Made by a program: the position numbers and the translations under genes
Shown: positions 45,831 to 54,652 of the stretch, piece after piece
Position numbering within the stretch: position 1 is the first letter of the stretch
Layout: every line of letters begins with the position of its first letter
Source of the DNA: Deltaproteobacteria bacterium
Lineage (GTDB): Bacteria > JAGRBM01 > JAHCIT01
DNA: 64,000 nucleotides
Assembly (NCBI GenBank): GCA_026129095.1
Contig: JAHCIT010000011.1
Span: 43,070 to 107,069 of the forward strand
Direction: 5' to 3'
Notes under the pieces: generated by a model
What the model was told of the DNA's origin: nothing
What the model saw: only the letters and a program-made list of their open reading frames with translations
The model's database searches: none

Positions 45831-46682
45831 CTATCCGATCACTGCCGCCGCCAGGTCTTCGAGCGCGGTCTGGACATCCGGATCGTCGGTGAGCGCCTCG
45901 GTGAGCGCCATCCGGACGGCGCGGCGGGGGCCGATGCCCCCCGCGATCAGCTTGCCCGCATAGATGAGGAGCCGGGTCGAGACGCCTTCCTCCAGTCCCT
46001 GATGCTTGAGATTCCGCACCTTCTGGCCGAGCCGGGCCAGCCGGGCCGCATCGGCGGGACTGACTCCGCTCTCATGGGCGATGATCTCCCGCTCGGCGTC
46101 CTCGGGCGGGAAACCGAACTCGATGGCGACGAAACGCTGCCGGGTGGACTGCTTGAGGTTCTTGAACACCGACTGGTAGCCGGGATTGAACGACACCACG
46201 AGCAGGAAGTCCGGATGCGCCTCAAGGACGGTTCCCTTCTTGTCGATGGGAAGTATCCGGCGGTGATCGGTGAGCGGATGGATGAGGACGGTCGTGTCCT
46301 TGCGGGCCTCGACCACCTCGTCCAGATAGCAGATCGCGCCCATCTCGACCGCCTTGGTGAGCGGACCTGGCGACCAGACGGTTTCGTCCCCCTTCATCAG
46401 GAACTTGCCAACGAGGTCGCTTGCCGTGAGGTCTTCGTGGCAGGCGACCGTGATGAGCGGCGTGCCCGAGCGGCGGCCGCGGCCCTGCGTCAGCCGCCAG
46501 GCCATGTACTCGACGAACCGCGTCTTCCCGCAGCCGGTGGGCCCCTTGAGCAGCACCGGAAGGCGGGCACCATAGGCGGCCTCAAACAGGGCAACTTCGT
46601 CGGTAATGGGCCGGTAGTAGGGCTCCTCGGCGAGCGAGTATTCCTTGTAATCGACTTCGGCGGCGGCTTTCGCTGGAGGCAT
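45831..46682 (-). CDS. CbbQ/NirQ/NorQ-type MoxR AAA+ ATPase
   Basis: 283 residues from the ATG at 46682, where the family N-terminus ([19 protein letters not shown]) begins. The frame is open to 46826 and two upstream ATGs exist. Walker [10 protein letters not shown] (46-54) is followed by FVEYMAWRL. Walker B is [11 protein letters not shown], sensor 1 is [10 protein letters not shown], and the arginine region is [10 protein letters not shown]. These wordings are specific to the CbbQ/NirQ/NorQ/GpvN clade. Its VWA partner follows directly. It is divergent from the topoisomerase VI A gene across 213 bp. Confidence 0.9.
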   Translation of the reverse strand: MPPAKAAAEVDYKEYSLAEEPYYRPITDEVALFEAAYGARLPVLLKGPTGCGKTRFVEYMAWRLTQGRGRRSGTPLITVACHEDLTASDLVGKFLMKGDETVWSPGPLTKAVEMGAICYLDEVVEARKDTTVLIHPLTDHRRILPIDKKGTVLEAHPDFLLVVSFNPGYQSVFKNLKQSTRQRFVAIEFGFPPEDAEREIIAHESGVSPADAARLARLGQKVRNLKHQGLEEGVSTRLLIYAGKLIAGGIGPRRAVRMALTEALTDDPDVQTALEDLAAAVIG

Positions 46683-46895
46683 GGGCGAAACGGGTTCCTC
46701 TGCCGGCCACCCGTAAGAGGCGGCCAAGGCATGAAGCGTAGCGGTCCCTCGCCACGGGCGGCAAGCAGACATCAAAGAGACGCCGCGTTCAGGTTGTGCG
46801 TTCGCACGGAATCGGATAAGAGCCACGCCTGACGCCGCGCCGCTGGTTTTGAGGGCTCATCACAGCGGATCGCCGCCGCAAGGTCTGGATACCTC

Positions 46896-48047
46896 ATGGC
46901 CCGCAAACCGAAAACTCCCGCCACTGCTTCCGTTTCCACCCGTCCCAAACGCCCCACTCCCGAAGGCAAGAAAATGCTCGGGAAGATGCAGGAGCGCGGC
47001 CGCTCGCTTTACGAAACGATCCAGAAGGAGCGTGCCCCCAAGCTCAAGTTCCCGCTGAGATCACTTTCCAACGTCACTTTCAACAAAAAGGTCGGCCACT
47101 TCGTGATGAAGGGCAAGACGCTGGAACGCACCCTGACGGTCAACACGATCCGCACGTTCGCCCAGACGCTCCGGATGATGGCGCTTTCCAAGGAACTGAT
47201 CGAAACCCGCGACTTCGCCACCAAACGCGATGCCTACTACCAGACGAAGAACTGGGGCGAGGCCGGCTGCCACGAGCAGACAGAGTCGGACACGATCATG
47301 GACGACCTGGAGGGGCTTTTCGGTGTCAACAAGGAGCAGCTCGGCTTCCGGCCGGACGAACACGGCGGCAGCGTGGCCGGACAGATCACCATCATCGAGA
47401 CGGATGCCGATACCGGCCGCCAGAACCGGATCGACTGCACGCAGTACATCAAGGGTTCCTACGCGATCCCCAGTTCGGTGGAAGACCTCGCTTTTGAAAC
47501 CAGGGCCAAGTTCATCCTTGCCATCGAAACGCACGGCATGTTCGAGCGGCTGAACGAGCACAAGTTCTGGCAAACGTACAAGTGCATCCTCATTTCCATG
47601 CGCGGCGTTCCTTCCCGCGCCGTCCGCCGGTTCACGCGCCGCATCGCCGACCAGTTCAAGCTGCCGGTTTATGTGTTTACCGATGGCGACCCTTACGGCT
47701 ACGCCAACATCTACCGGACGCTGAAGGTGGGATCGGGCAACAACGCCCATCTCAACGAGTACTTCTGCGTTCCGCAGGCGCGCTATCTCGGCGTTACACC
47801 CGAGGACATCGACACCTACAAGCTCCCGACCCACCCGCTGAAGGAAGTGGACATCAAGCGCGCACGGGACGCCCTGAAGAACGACAGCTTCTTCCAGGAG
47901 CACAAGGACTGGGCCAAGGCCGTGGACAAGATGCTCTCCAAGGGCCAGCGCGTCGAGCAGCAGGCCCTTTCCAAGCACGGACTCAACTACGTGATCGACA
48001 CGTACCTGCCGGAAAAACTGGCCAGGCCGGAGCGGTTCCTGTCGTGA
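46896..48047 (+). CDS. top6A: DNA topoisomerase VI subunit A (Spo11/Top6A family)
   Basis: 383 residues, the usual Top6A length. A basic N-terminal tail (1-30) precedes the winged-helix 5Y-CAP domain, with the DNA-cleaving tyrosine in KRDAYYQTK (Tyr114-Tyr115, family REIYY). The Toprim domain has the metal glutamate in LAIETHGMFERL (about 208-219) and the DxD pair in FTDGDPYGY (263 and 265). All catalytic residues are present. Top6A normally needs the ATPase Top6B; none is in the window. Translation of the DUF983 gene is coupled (GTGA overlap). Top6A is typical of archaea and plants and patchy in bacteria. Confidence 0.93.
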   Translation: MARKPKTPATASVSTRPKRPTPEGKKMLGKMQERGRSLYETIQKERAPKLKFPLRSLSNVTFNKKVGHFVMKGKTLERTLTVNTIRTFAQTLRMMALSKELIETRDFATKRDAYYQTKNWGEAGCHEQTESDTIMDDLEGLFGVNKEQLGFRPDEHGGSVAGQITIIETDADTGRQNRIDCTQYIKGSYAIPSSVEDLAFETRAKFILAIETHGMFERLNEHKFWQTYKCILISMRGVPSRAVRRFTRRIADQFKLPVYVFTDGDPYGYANIYRTLKVGSGNNAHLNEYFCVPQARYLGVTPEDIDTYKLPTHPLKEVDIKRARDALKNDSFFQEHKDWAKAVDKMLSKGQRVEQQALSKHGLNYVIDTYLPEKLARPERFLS

Positions 48048-48427
48048 CCCGGACGGGCGGGGACGCCCCGCGCCCCCGCTTCCTTGAGGTCACCGCACGC
48101 TCGCTGAGGCTCCGCTGCCCCCGCTGCGGCGAGGGGGTCATTTTCCGGTCCTGGCTGGAACTGAATGAGGATTGCCCGGCGTGCGGCCTGCGGATCCGCC
48201 ATGAACAGGGTTTTTTCATCGGCTCGATCTATCTCAACTACGGCATTACGGCCGGGCTGGTCATGGTGGTCTACTGGATGATGCGGAAACATGCGGAACT
48301 TGAACTCTGGCAGATGATCGCCATTCTCGCCGCCATCGGCGCGGCCATTCCCCTCGCCGTGACACGGTGGACCCGTTCGCTCTGGCTGGGATGGGACTAC
48401 TACCTGGGGCCGGAACGGCTCCGGTAG
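48044..48427 (+). CDS. DUF983 membrane protein with zinc ribbon
   Basis: 127 residues. An N-terminal four-cysteine ribbon (CPRC at 25-28, CPAC at 44-47) is followed by two membrane helices (about 60-79 and 87-105) and the motif GWDYYLGPE near the end. PF06170 (DUF983), function unknown. It starts at a GTG whose GTGA overlaps the Top6A stop, with GGAG about 10 nt upstream, so it is translated together with Top6A. Confidence 0.85.
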   Translation: MTRTGGDAPRPRFLEVTARSLRLRCPRCGEGVIFRSWLELNEDCPACGLRIRHEQGFFIGSIYLNYGITAGLVMVVYWMMRKHAELELWQMIAILAAIGAAIPLAVTRWTRSLWLGWDYYLGPERLR

Positions 48428-48464
48428 GGATACCGGAACGGTAAACCTCCGGCTATCCTGTTTT
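48427..48464 (+). terminator. Possible intrinsic terminator after DUF983 gene
   Basis: GGGATACCGG-(12 nt)-CCGG(C)TATCCT forms a stem of about ten pairs with one bulged C. It is followed by TGTTTT. It lies between the DUF983 stop and the CDF start (48472). The interrupted T-run makes it moderate at best; if active, it would end the top6A-DUF983 transcript. Confidence 0.4.
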
Positions 48465-48471
48465 CCGTACC

Positions 48472-49404
48472 ATGTCTGCCGGGCACCACCACCATCATCA
48501 CGACCACGGCGGCTCCCACGATGGCCACCACACCGGAAGCATGAACCGGGCATTCGCCATCGGTACCGTGATCAACCTGCTGTTTGCGGCCGGCGAGGCG
48601 GCGGCCGGCTTCATTACCGGTTCGGTAGCCCTGCTGGCCGACGCCGGTCACAACTTCGCCGATGTGCTGGGGCTTGCCCTGGCGTGGGTGGCGGCTTCCT
48701 TCGCCCGCTCAGAACCCACTGCGCGGCATTCCTACGGGTTCAAGCGCGGAACGATCCTCGCCGCGCTGGCCAATGCGCTGGTCATTTCGGCCACCGCCGG
48801 GGCCCTGGCGCTCGAATCAGCCACCCGGCTCTTCGACCCGCCACCTGTCAGGGGCATGACGGTCATCGCCGTGGCGGCGATCGGCGTCGTCATCAACACG
48901 GGCTCGGCCCTCCTGTTCATGTCGGGACGCAAGCACGACCTCAATGTCCGCGCCGCCTTCCTGCACCTGGCGGCCGACGCCGCGATTTCGCTGGCCGTCG
49001 TCGTTGCCGGTTTCGGGATGCTCCAGACCGGCTGGTACTGGCTCGACCCGGTGGTAGCGATCGGCGTCTCGGCCATGATCTTCCTGAACAGCTGGTCACT
49101 GCTCCGGCAGTCGCTCGCCCTCTCACTGGATGCTGCTCCCGATGGCATCGATCCCGCAACCGTCCGCGACTGGCTGGCAGTGCAGCCGGGCGTCAACGAT
49201 GTCCACCATCTTCACATCTGGGCGCTCAGCACTACCGAGACCGCCCTCACCGTCCATCTAGTCGTGAAGGAGACAACCGGCAGCCGCGACGACCTGCTCG
49301 CCCGGGTCGGGACCGGGCTCAGGGAACAGTTCCGGATCGGCCATATAACGGTACAGATTGAGGATAGCTGCTGCCCGGAAACAGGCCGGCAGGCCGCAGG
49401 CTAG
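48472..49404 (+). CDS. Cation diffusion facilitator (Zn/Cd/Co exporter)
   Basis: 310 residues. The N-terminus is a metal-binding His cluster (MSAGHHHHHHDHGG with further His-Asp pairs). Six TM helices follow, with the two transport-site motifs in TM2 (ALLADAGHNFADVLG, H-x-x-x-D) and TM5 (FLHLAADAAIS). The cytoplasmic C-terminal domain has VNDVHHLHIWALSTTETALTVHL (outlined), matching the metal-sensing fold. Closest to ZitB/CzcD-type zinc exporters. No regulator is adjacent. Confidence 0.93.
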   Translation: MSAGHHHHHHDHGGSHDGHHTGSMNRAFAIGTVINLLFAAGEAAAGFITGSVALLADAGHNFADVLGLALAWVAASFARSEPTARHSYGFKRGTILAALANALVISATAGALALESATRLFDPPPVRGMTVIAVAAIGVVINTGSALLFMSGRKHDLNVRAAFLHLAADAAISLAVVVAGFGMLQTGWYWLDPVVAIGVSAMIFLNSWSLLRQSLALSLDAAPDGIDPATVRDWLAVQPGVNDVHHLHIWALSTTETALTVHLVVKETTGSRDDLLARVGTGLREQFRIGHITVQIEDSCCPETGRQAAG

Positions 49405-49422
49405 CGTGTTCCGGAAACGCCC

Positions 49423-52400
49423 CTAGTCGCCCTTTTCGGCAAACGACTGGTCGATGTTCACCGGAATCCGCAGGATCTCGCCCAGATCCACCAGCGGCAG
49501 ACGGCTGAAAAACTCGCGCCGGAGCACCGATACGGTCGCATTGGACTTTATCCACCGGTCACACAGGCGGATCTCCACGCTGTCCGACTTCATGTCGAAG
49601 TCGCGGGTATCGAGCACGAAACCCCGGCCCCTGGCGAGGCCGTTGCGGATATCGAAATTCGCCTTCATCTGCCTGAACGGAATCCCGCCCGGATAGGCCG
49701 ACAGCCGCAGGTTCACCAGACTCGCCACGCGGGCAAAGGCACGGTATTCGCTACTGATGCGTCCGCCTTCCAGTTGCATGGAGAGATCCCCCTCTACCGA
49801 ACTGCAGAACTGGTCGGCGGCGTTGAACCGGATCATTCCGCGCGCGGTCAGCATGCCGTCCACGAAATCCGTCGGCGTCCCCATCGCCTCCAGCATCGGC
49901 TGCAGCATTACGTTGTCGAAACGGGGCGTCATGAAGACGATGCGAGCCCCGTCAGGGCGGGCCTCGTAGGACAGCCGCTCGAAATCGTACCGGCCGCCGG
50001 GACCGGCGAAATTCAGCGTGGAAAGCGTGAATGTACGACCCGCAAGCGATGCCTGCGCCGAGAGTTCGCTGAACGGGGCACGGCGGAACTGGCCCTGGTC
50101 GACCTGCACGATTCCGGTGAACTGCCCCCGGGCCAGGAAATCGTCGATATCCGGGAGCGGGGGCTCGATGATCGACGTTTCCGTGCGGCCCCTGCGCGTT
50201 TCGGCCTGGGTGGCGATCACGCTGTCACGGGTTCCGGTGGCGGCGGCCAGCAGGTCATCAAGATTCGCGTTCGGTGCCTCGATGGTGAAATCCCCCCGGG
50301 GACCGGCGGGGGTATCCAGAAACCCGGCACGCACCCTGGCGATACTCTCGCCATATGACAGGGAGCAGCCGAAACTGGACCGCTCGCCTGTGTTGTACCG
50401 GAGGCTGCAGTCAACGTCGCGGATCGGAAGCCGGATGTCGGGCGAGGTGATCGCCACACGGTTTGTCCGGAACGATGCCGACCGCTTCAGCGGATGCCGG
50501 GACTGCCCCAGGCGTCCGGACGTGGAGTAGCTGCCCGTGACCGTGCCCTTTCCCTTCAGACGGCTGTTCACCGGCAATATCTGGTCCAGCGCCAGCTGCT
50601 CACCGGCGACCTTCATGTCGAAGGTGGGCGATGCCCCGTTGGGATCGTCCACCTGCATCTGGACCGACAGGATGCCGTCACCGAACCTTCCCGTGAGCGG
50701 CCCCAGATCCAGGCTGTTGTCGGTGAACTGGATCGGGCCGGAAAGACCGTCGAGCGCCACGGGATAGTTTGCCAGGCGTATGTTCCCCTCGGACAGCCTC
50801 ATCTCGCCGCTATAGGTGTAGTGGTCCTTCAGGATGTCGTAGTCGACGCGGGCCTTTCCGGTCAGATCGCCGCGTCCGCCCGACAGTGGTGCCACCACCT
50901 TCTGGACGGCACGGAAACCGTAGTTGGGCAGCAGCCCGAGCAGGGCCGGATAGGGGAACTGGCCCGTAATATCGAGTTGCAGCTTCGCCTGCCGGTCGAT
51001 GCTGTCGAAACCGCCTACCGCCTCCACATCGAGCATGTCATCCACCCGGCCCCGCAGCCGGTCCATGATGAAGTTCCCTCCCTCAATGGCAATCCGGCCC
51101 TCGATGCCGCTGAACTTCAGCCTCTCTCCGGGAAGCACATGCATGCTCAGCCCCTTGATAGCGCCTTCCATCCAGAACCGGTCGAAATCGAGCCAGGGTT
51201 CGAGCGATCCATCCACGCTCCGGGTGAGCATGAGCGGCAGGAAATTCCGGTAGTAGGTGGCCACGCCCTCCCGGCGTATCTGGCGGCGGCAGTAGTCGGA
51301 CACATGCCGCCCGATAATCGGCCAGGGGATGTGGTTGAACTCCTGCGAGAGATCCACGTCCCGCACATGGAACTCGATTTCCAGTTCGTGGACGATCCGG
51401 GGGTTTGGCGGCCGGAAATCCGATACCCAGCGTACAAAAGTGACGTCGGTCGGCCCAATCTGGATGCCGCCGCTGTCAGCCCGGAGCTTACGGCCATCCC
51501 ATGCGAACGAGAACTTGCCCTTCACGATATCCGGAGTGAATGTTTCCTCGAAGACATAGGGCATTTCGCCGCGAACACCCTCGGCCAGCAGCTCCACGTT
51601 TCCGCGAACAGCATCCAGCGTGCCGCCGGCATTGACCAGCAGATCCACCACCCCCGACACGAGGCCGGCCGCCCGGGCAGGTGGAAGAACCGTAAGCTGG
51701 ACCTGGTGCAATGCGGCCTGGATGCTGACCGGAAGCACGGCAAGATCCAGGTTTTCCGCCGGCAGGACCGAGGCCATTTCCACGCTGGTATCGCCGATCT
51801 TCCGGTTGTTGAGAAATGCCGACAGTTCGGCATGGACCTTGAGCGGCGCCCCCATCCCGATGTTCTGCAGCTCCATGCTGATCTTCCGGAAACTGTAGCT
51901 GTCGGGCTCGCCCGCGCCATGAACCCGGACGCGAAACAGTCCGCCCGTGACCTCGACCTCCCGGATTGTGAGTCCCCGGAGGATTCCCTCCAGCACCGCA
52001 CTCAGGCGGCCCAGATCGGCTGGTTCCTCGCTATCCAGCGGCACGTCCAGCCCTTCGATCCGCCAGCGGCCGTCCCGCCGCTCTACCATCACGTACGGCG
52101 CATCGAGACGTACCACGCGGGGTGTGAACCGCTGGTCGATCAGGTCGCCCACGTCGAATGCCACCGTGACGGCGCCCAGACGGACGAGCGTCCGGCGGCC
52201 ATCCGTGCTCAGGACCGACACACCCTGCGCCCGGACCCCCAGCCCCCGGGTGAAATCGAGCGAGAGATGCCGGATCCGCACCGGGTAACCCAGCGCAAGC
52301 GATGCCTTCTCGGCCACGCCGATACGGTGCCGGTCCAAATCCAGAACCAGCGGAAAGAAGGCCATCGCGGCCACCGTCACGGCGAGCAGGATAATTGTCG

Positions 52401-52575
52401 AAACGAGATTCAGTTTGGGCATCCGGGGGAGCGGCACCGGGATGCGGGAAAGGATCGGCGGCCCTTCGGAACCGGCCACCGGAGCGCCGCCGGACGTATC
52501 CGCACCGTCCGGCTCCGGGGGGCCGGGTTTCTGTTCGGGAGTTTCCGGTGAAACAACGGGATCTTCTGGCATCAC
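49423..52575 (-). CDS. AsmA-like/DUF3971 envelope protein
   Basis: 1050 residues: a proline-rich cytoplasmic N-terminus, one TM helix (about 55-77), then a very long periplasmic beta-rich region with repeated strand patterns. Near the start is the chorein/AsmA-like block VRIRHLSLDFTRGLGVRAQGV. DUF3971-like sequence (GIEGRIAIEGGNFIMDRL) lies in the middle, and the C-terminal AsmA-like segment near the end (GGRISSEYRAFARVASLVNL; PGGIPFRQMKANFDI). Relatives (YhdP, TamB, AsmA) form bridges carrying phospholipids to the outer membrane, consistent with the Mla genes elsewhere in the window. Lies 14 nt downstream of the nitrilase gene. Confidence 0.85.
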   Translation of the reverse strand: MMPEDPVVSPETPEQKPGPPEPDGADTSGGAPVAGSEGPPILSRIPVPLPRMPKLNLVSTIILLAVTVAAMAFFPLVLDLDRHRIGVAEKASLALGYPVRIRHLSLDFTRGLGVRAQGVSVLSTDGRRTLVRLGAVTVAFDVGDLIDQRFTPRVVRLDAPYVMVERRDGRWRIEGLDVPLDSEEPADLGRLSAVLEGILRGLTIREVEVTGGLFRVRVHGAGEPDSYSFRKISMELQNIGMGAPLKVHAELSAFLNNRKIGDTSVEMASVLPAENLDLAVLPVSIQAALHQVQLTVLPPARAAGLVSGVVDLLVNAGGTLDAVRGNVELLAEGVRGEMPYVFEETFTPDIVKGKFSFAWDGRKLRADSGGIQIGPTDVTFVRWVSDFRPPNPRIVHELEIEFHVRDVDLSQEFNHIPWPIIGRHVSDYCRRQIRREGVATYYRNFLPLMLTRSVDGSLEPWLDFDRFWMEGAIKGLSMHVLPGERLKFSGIEGRIAIEGGNFIMDRLRGRVDDMLDVEAVGGFDSIDRQAKLQLDITGQFPYPALLGLLPNYGFRAVQKVVAPLSGGRGDLTGKARVDYDILKDHYTYSGEMRLSEGNIRLANYPVALDGLSGPIQFTDNSLDLGPLTGRFGDGILSVQMQVDDPNGASPTFDMKVAGEQLALDQILPVNSRLKGKGTVTGSYSTSGRLGQSRHPLKRSASFRTNRVAITSPDIRLPIRDVDCSLRYNTGERSSFGCSLSYGESIARVRAGFLDTPAGPRGDFTIEAPNANLDDLLAAATGTRDSVIATQAETRRGRTETSIIEPPLPDIDDFLARGQFTGIVQVDQGQFRRAPFSELSAQASLAGRTFTLSTLNFAGPGGRYDFERLSYEARPDGARIVFMTPRFDNVMLQPMLEAMGTPTDFVDGMLTARGMIRFNAADQFCSSVEGDLSMQLEGGRISSEYRAFARVASLVNLRLSAYPGGIPFRQMKANFDIRNGLARGRGFVLDTRDFDMKSDSVEIRLCDRWIKSNATVSVLRREFFSRLPLVDLGEILRIPVNIDQSFAEKGD

Positions 52576-52589
52576 TCGTACATTAAGGA

Positions 52590-53372
52590 CTAGCCGTTCC
52601 GGAACCGGCGACCAAGGGTGGGGAGCCTGTGGCGGGCGTCAGCAACTGTGCCAAGGTCCAGAACGGCGCAGGCGATGCCCTCCTCGTTATCCGGCACGAA
52701 TGCCACCCGCTCTCCCCATGGTGAATAGATGGCACTCCCTCCATTAAAGCGGTCTTTCGGTCCTTCACCGGTCCGGTTTACGGCGGCCACCCAGCAGAGG
52801 TTCTCGATGGCCCGGGCCTTCAGGAGCGTGTCCCAGTGGTCGCGCCGGGGTTCAGGCCACTGGGCGACGCAAAAGAGGGCGTTTGCACCCTTTTCAACCA
52901 GCCTTCCCACCCATTCCGGAAACCGGAGGTCATAGCAGATGGTAAGCCCCGCCCTGAGACCCTCACCCAGATCGGCCACCACCTGCCCGGTTCCCTCCCG
53001 GTAAAAGGTGTGCTCGCCGGCCGGTTCGAACAGGTGGACCTTTCGATAAACTTCCTTCGTGCCGTCGGAGCGCAACAGCAGCCCCTCGTTGAAAAATCCG
53101 TCCCCGTCCTTCACGACGAACGAACCGTACAGCGAAAAGCCTTCAGCCCGGCAGCGTTCCGAAAGCCGCTGGACCGCCTCCCGGGTCTCCCCGGCAATTT
53201 CATCCGCCTTCGAGTGGGAGAAATTGGATGTCGCCGCCTCCGGAACCAGGGCGATCAGTGGACGGCTACTGGGGATTTTGTCCAGCAAGCGGTGGATAGA
53301 AGCCTCGTTCCGGGCCACTTCGCCCTTCACGACATCGTACTGGAGCAGCGCGCAGGTATGGGATTCACTCAC
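52590..53372 (-). CDS. Nitrilase-family amidase (omega-amidase/YafV-like)
   Basis: 260 residues from GTG at 53372; the frame is open much further upstream but would run into the divergent gene. The catalytic triad is visible: Glu in VPEAATSNF, Lys in YRKVHLFEP, Cys in LTICYDLRFPEW. The segments VAQWPEPRRDHWDTLLKARA and ENLCWVAAVNRTGEG match YafV/Nit2 omega-amidases, which hydrolyse alpha-ketoglutaramate and ketosuccinamate. Substrate inferred only. Confidence 0.87.
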   Translation of the reverse strand: MSESHTCALLQYDVVKGEVARNEASIHRLLDKIPSSRPLIALVPEAATSNFSHSKADEIAGETREAVQRLSERCRAEGFSLYGSFVVKDGDGFFNEGLLLRSDGTKEVYRKVHLFEPAGEHTFYREGTGQVVADLGEGLRAGLTICYDLRFPEWVGRLVEKGANALFCVAQWPEPRRDHWDTLLKARAIENLCWVAAVNRTGEGPKDRFNGGSAIYSPWGERVAFVPDNEEGIACAVLDLGTVADARHRLPTLGRRFRNG

Positions 53373-53496
53373 AGCCCCATTGTGGCCGCTGGTGAAAACA
53401 AAGGCGAAAAGTTGCCACCTGCGGCGGAGAAAACCTACGGTAGCTGGCGCCGCCGCCAGAGACGGCTCCAGACTATCCTGCAAGGAACCCAACCCC

Positions 53497-54642
53497 ATGC
53501 TCCGCCAGCTCTCCGAAGAACAGCAGATGCTCCAGCGCACGGTGCGCGAGTTCGTCGAGGGGGAGATCAAGCCCCATGCCGAGGCCTGGGACGAGCGGCA
53601 GGAGTTCCCCGCCGCGGTGTTCAGAAAGTTCGGCGAGATGGGGCTCCTTGGCATGATGGTCCCCACTGAATATGGCGGCTCCGGCATGGATGCCCCCGGC
53701 GTCACGATGGTGCTGGAAGAAGTGGGGCGCGGCTGCGCGGCGACGGCCCTCTCGCTGGGTGCCCATGCCGTCCTGTGCGCGAACAACCTCTACCGGAACG
53801 CCAGCGAAGAGCAGCGCCGGAAATACCTCCCCGACCTGTGTTCCGGCGCGCGGCTTGGCGGTGTCGCCATCACCGAGCCCGGCGCCGGAAGCGATGCCGT
53901 GGGGATGACAACCCGTGCCGTGAGGAAGGGTGACAAGTACATCCTCAACGGAACCAAGATGTTCATTACCAACGGCCCCGTGGGAGGGGTTTTCGTCGTT
54001 TATGCCAAGACGGGTGAGAAGGGGCCGAAAAGCCTCTCCACGTTCATCGTCGAGAGCGGTTTCCCCGGCTTCAGGGTTGGCAAGAAGCTGAACAAGATGG
54101 GCATGCGCGCCTCGCCCACCTCGGAACTGGTATTCGAGGACATGGAAGTGCCGGCCGGAAACCGGATGGGCGAGGAAAACGGCGGCGTCGCCCAGCTCAT
54201 GCGCGGCCTCGACATCGAGCGGGTGACGCTGGCCGGCATCTCCATCGGCATCGCCGAGGCGTCGGTCGCGGAAGCCTCCCGCTATGCCCTTGAGCGCAAG
54301 CAGTTTGGCAAGGCCATCGGCGAGTTCCAGATGGTCCAGAAGATGATCGCCGACATGGTGACCGAGACGGAAGCTGCCCGTGCGCTGGTCTATGCGGCTG
54401 CCGATGCCATTGCCGGCGGACGGCGGATCAACCGCGAGGCGGCCATCGCCAAGCTGTTCGCCTCCGAAGTCGGCACCCGCGCCGCCATGAAGGCCGTGCA
54501 GGTGCTCGGTGGCTACGGCTACATCAAGGAGTTTCCGGTGGAACGCTACGCCCGCGACGCCAAACTGATGGAGATCGGCGCCGGCACAAGCGAGGTGATG
54601 CGGATGATCATCGCCCGCGAAACCCTTGGCCGGGCGGTGTAG
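53497..54642 (+). CDS. Acyl-CoA dehydrogenase, isovaleryl-CoA-dehydrogenase-like
   Basis: 381 residues from ATG at 53497 (AAGGA about 10 nt upstream); the frame is open to 53059 without a family match. FAD/substrate motifs: AITEPGAGSDAVG and LNGTKMFITNG. The catalytic glutamate is probably in GLDIERVTLAG, as in isovaleryl-CoA dehydrogenase, since the C-terminal block reads IGAGTSEVMRMI without Glu at the medium-chain position. This suggests branched-chain acyl-CoA substrates. Upstream of holB on the same strand, but functionally unrelated to it. Confidence 0.9.
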   Translation: MLRQLSEEQQMLQRTVREFVEGEIKPHAEAWDERQEFPAAVFRKFGEMGLLGMMVPTEYGGSGMDAPGVTMVLEEVGRGCAATALSLGAHAVLCANNLYRNASEEQRRKYLPDLCSGARLGGVAITEPGAGSDAVGMTTRAVRKGDKYILNGTKMFITNGPVGGVFVVYAKTGEKGPKSLSTFIVESGFPGFRVGKKLNKMGMRASPTSELVFEDMEVPAGNRMGEENGGVAQLMRGLDIERVTLAGISIGIAEASVAEASRYALERKQFGKAIGEFQMVQKMIADMVTETEAARALVYAAADAIAGGRRINREAAIAKLFASEVGTRAAMKAVQVLGGYGYIKEFPVERYARDAKLMEIGAGTSEVMRMIIARETLGRAV

Positions 54643-54652
54643 GGGAAAACCG

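Noticed and set aside
43430-45892. Several long plus-strand open frames under the VWA protein gene
   Set aside because: Antisense to a protein with an intact VWA domain; compositionally biased and without motifs.
50494-52551. A 685-codon open frame on the plus strand
   Set aside because: It lies wholly antisense to the AsmA-like gene and shows no recognisable domain.
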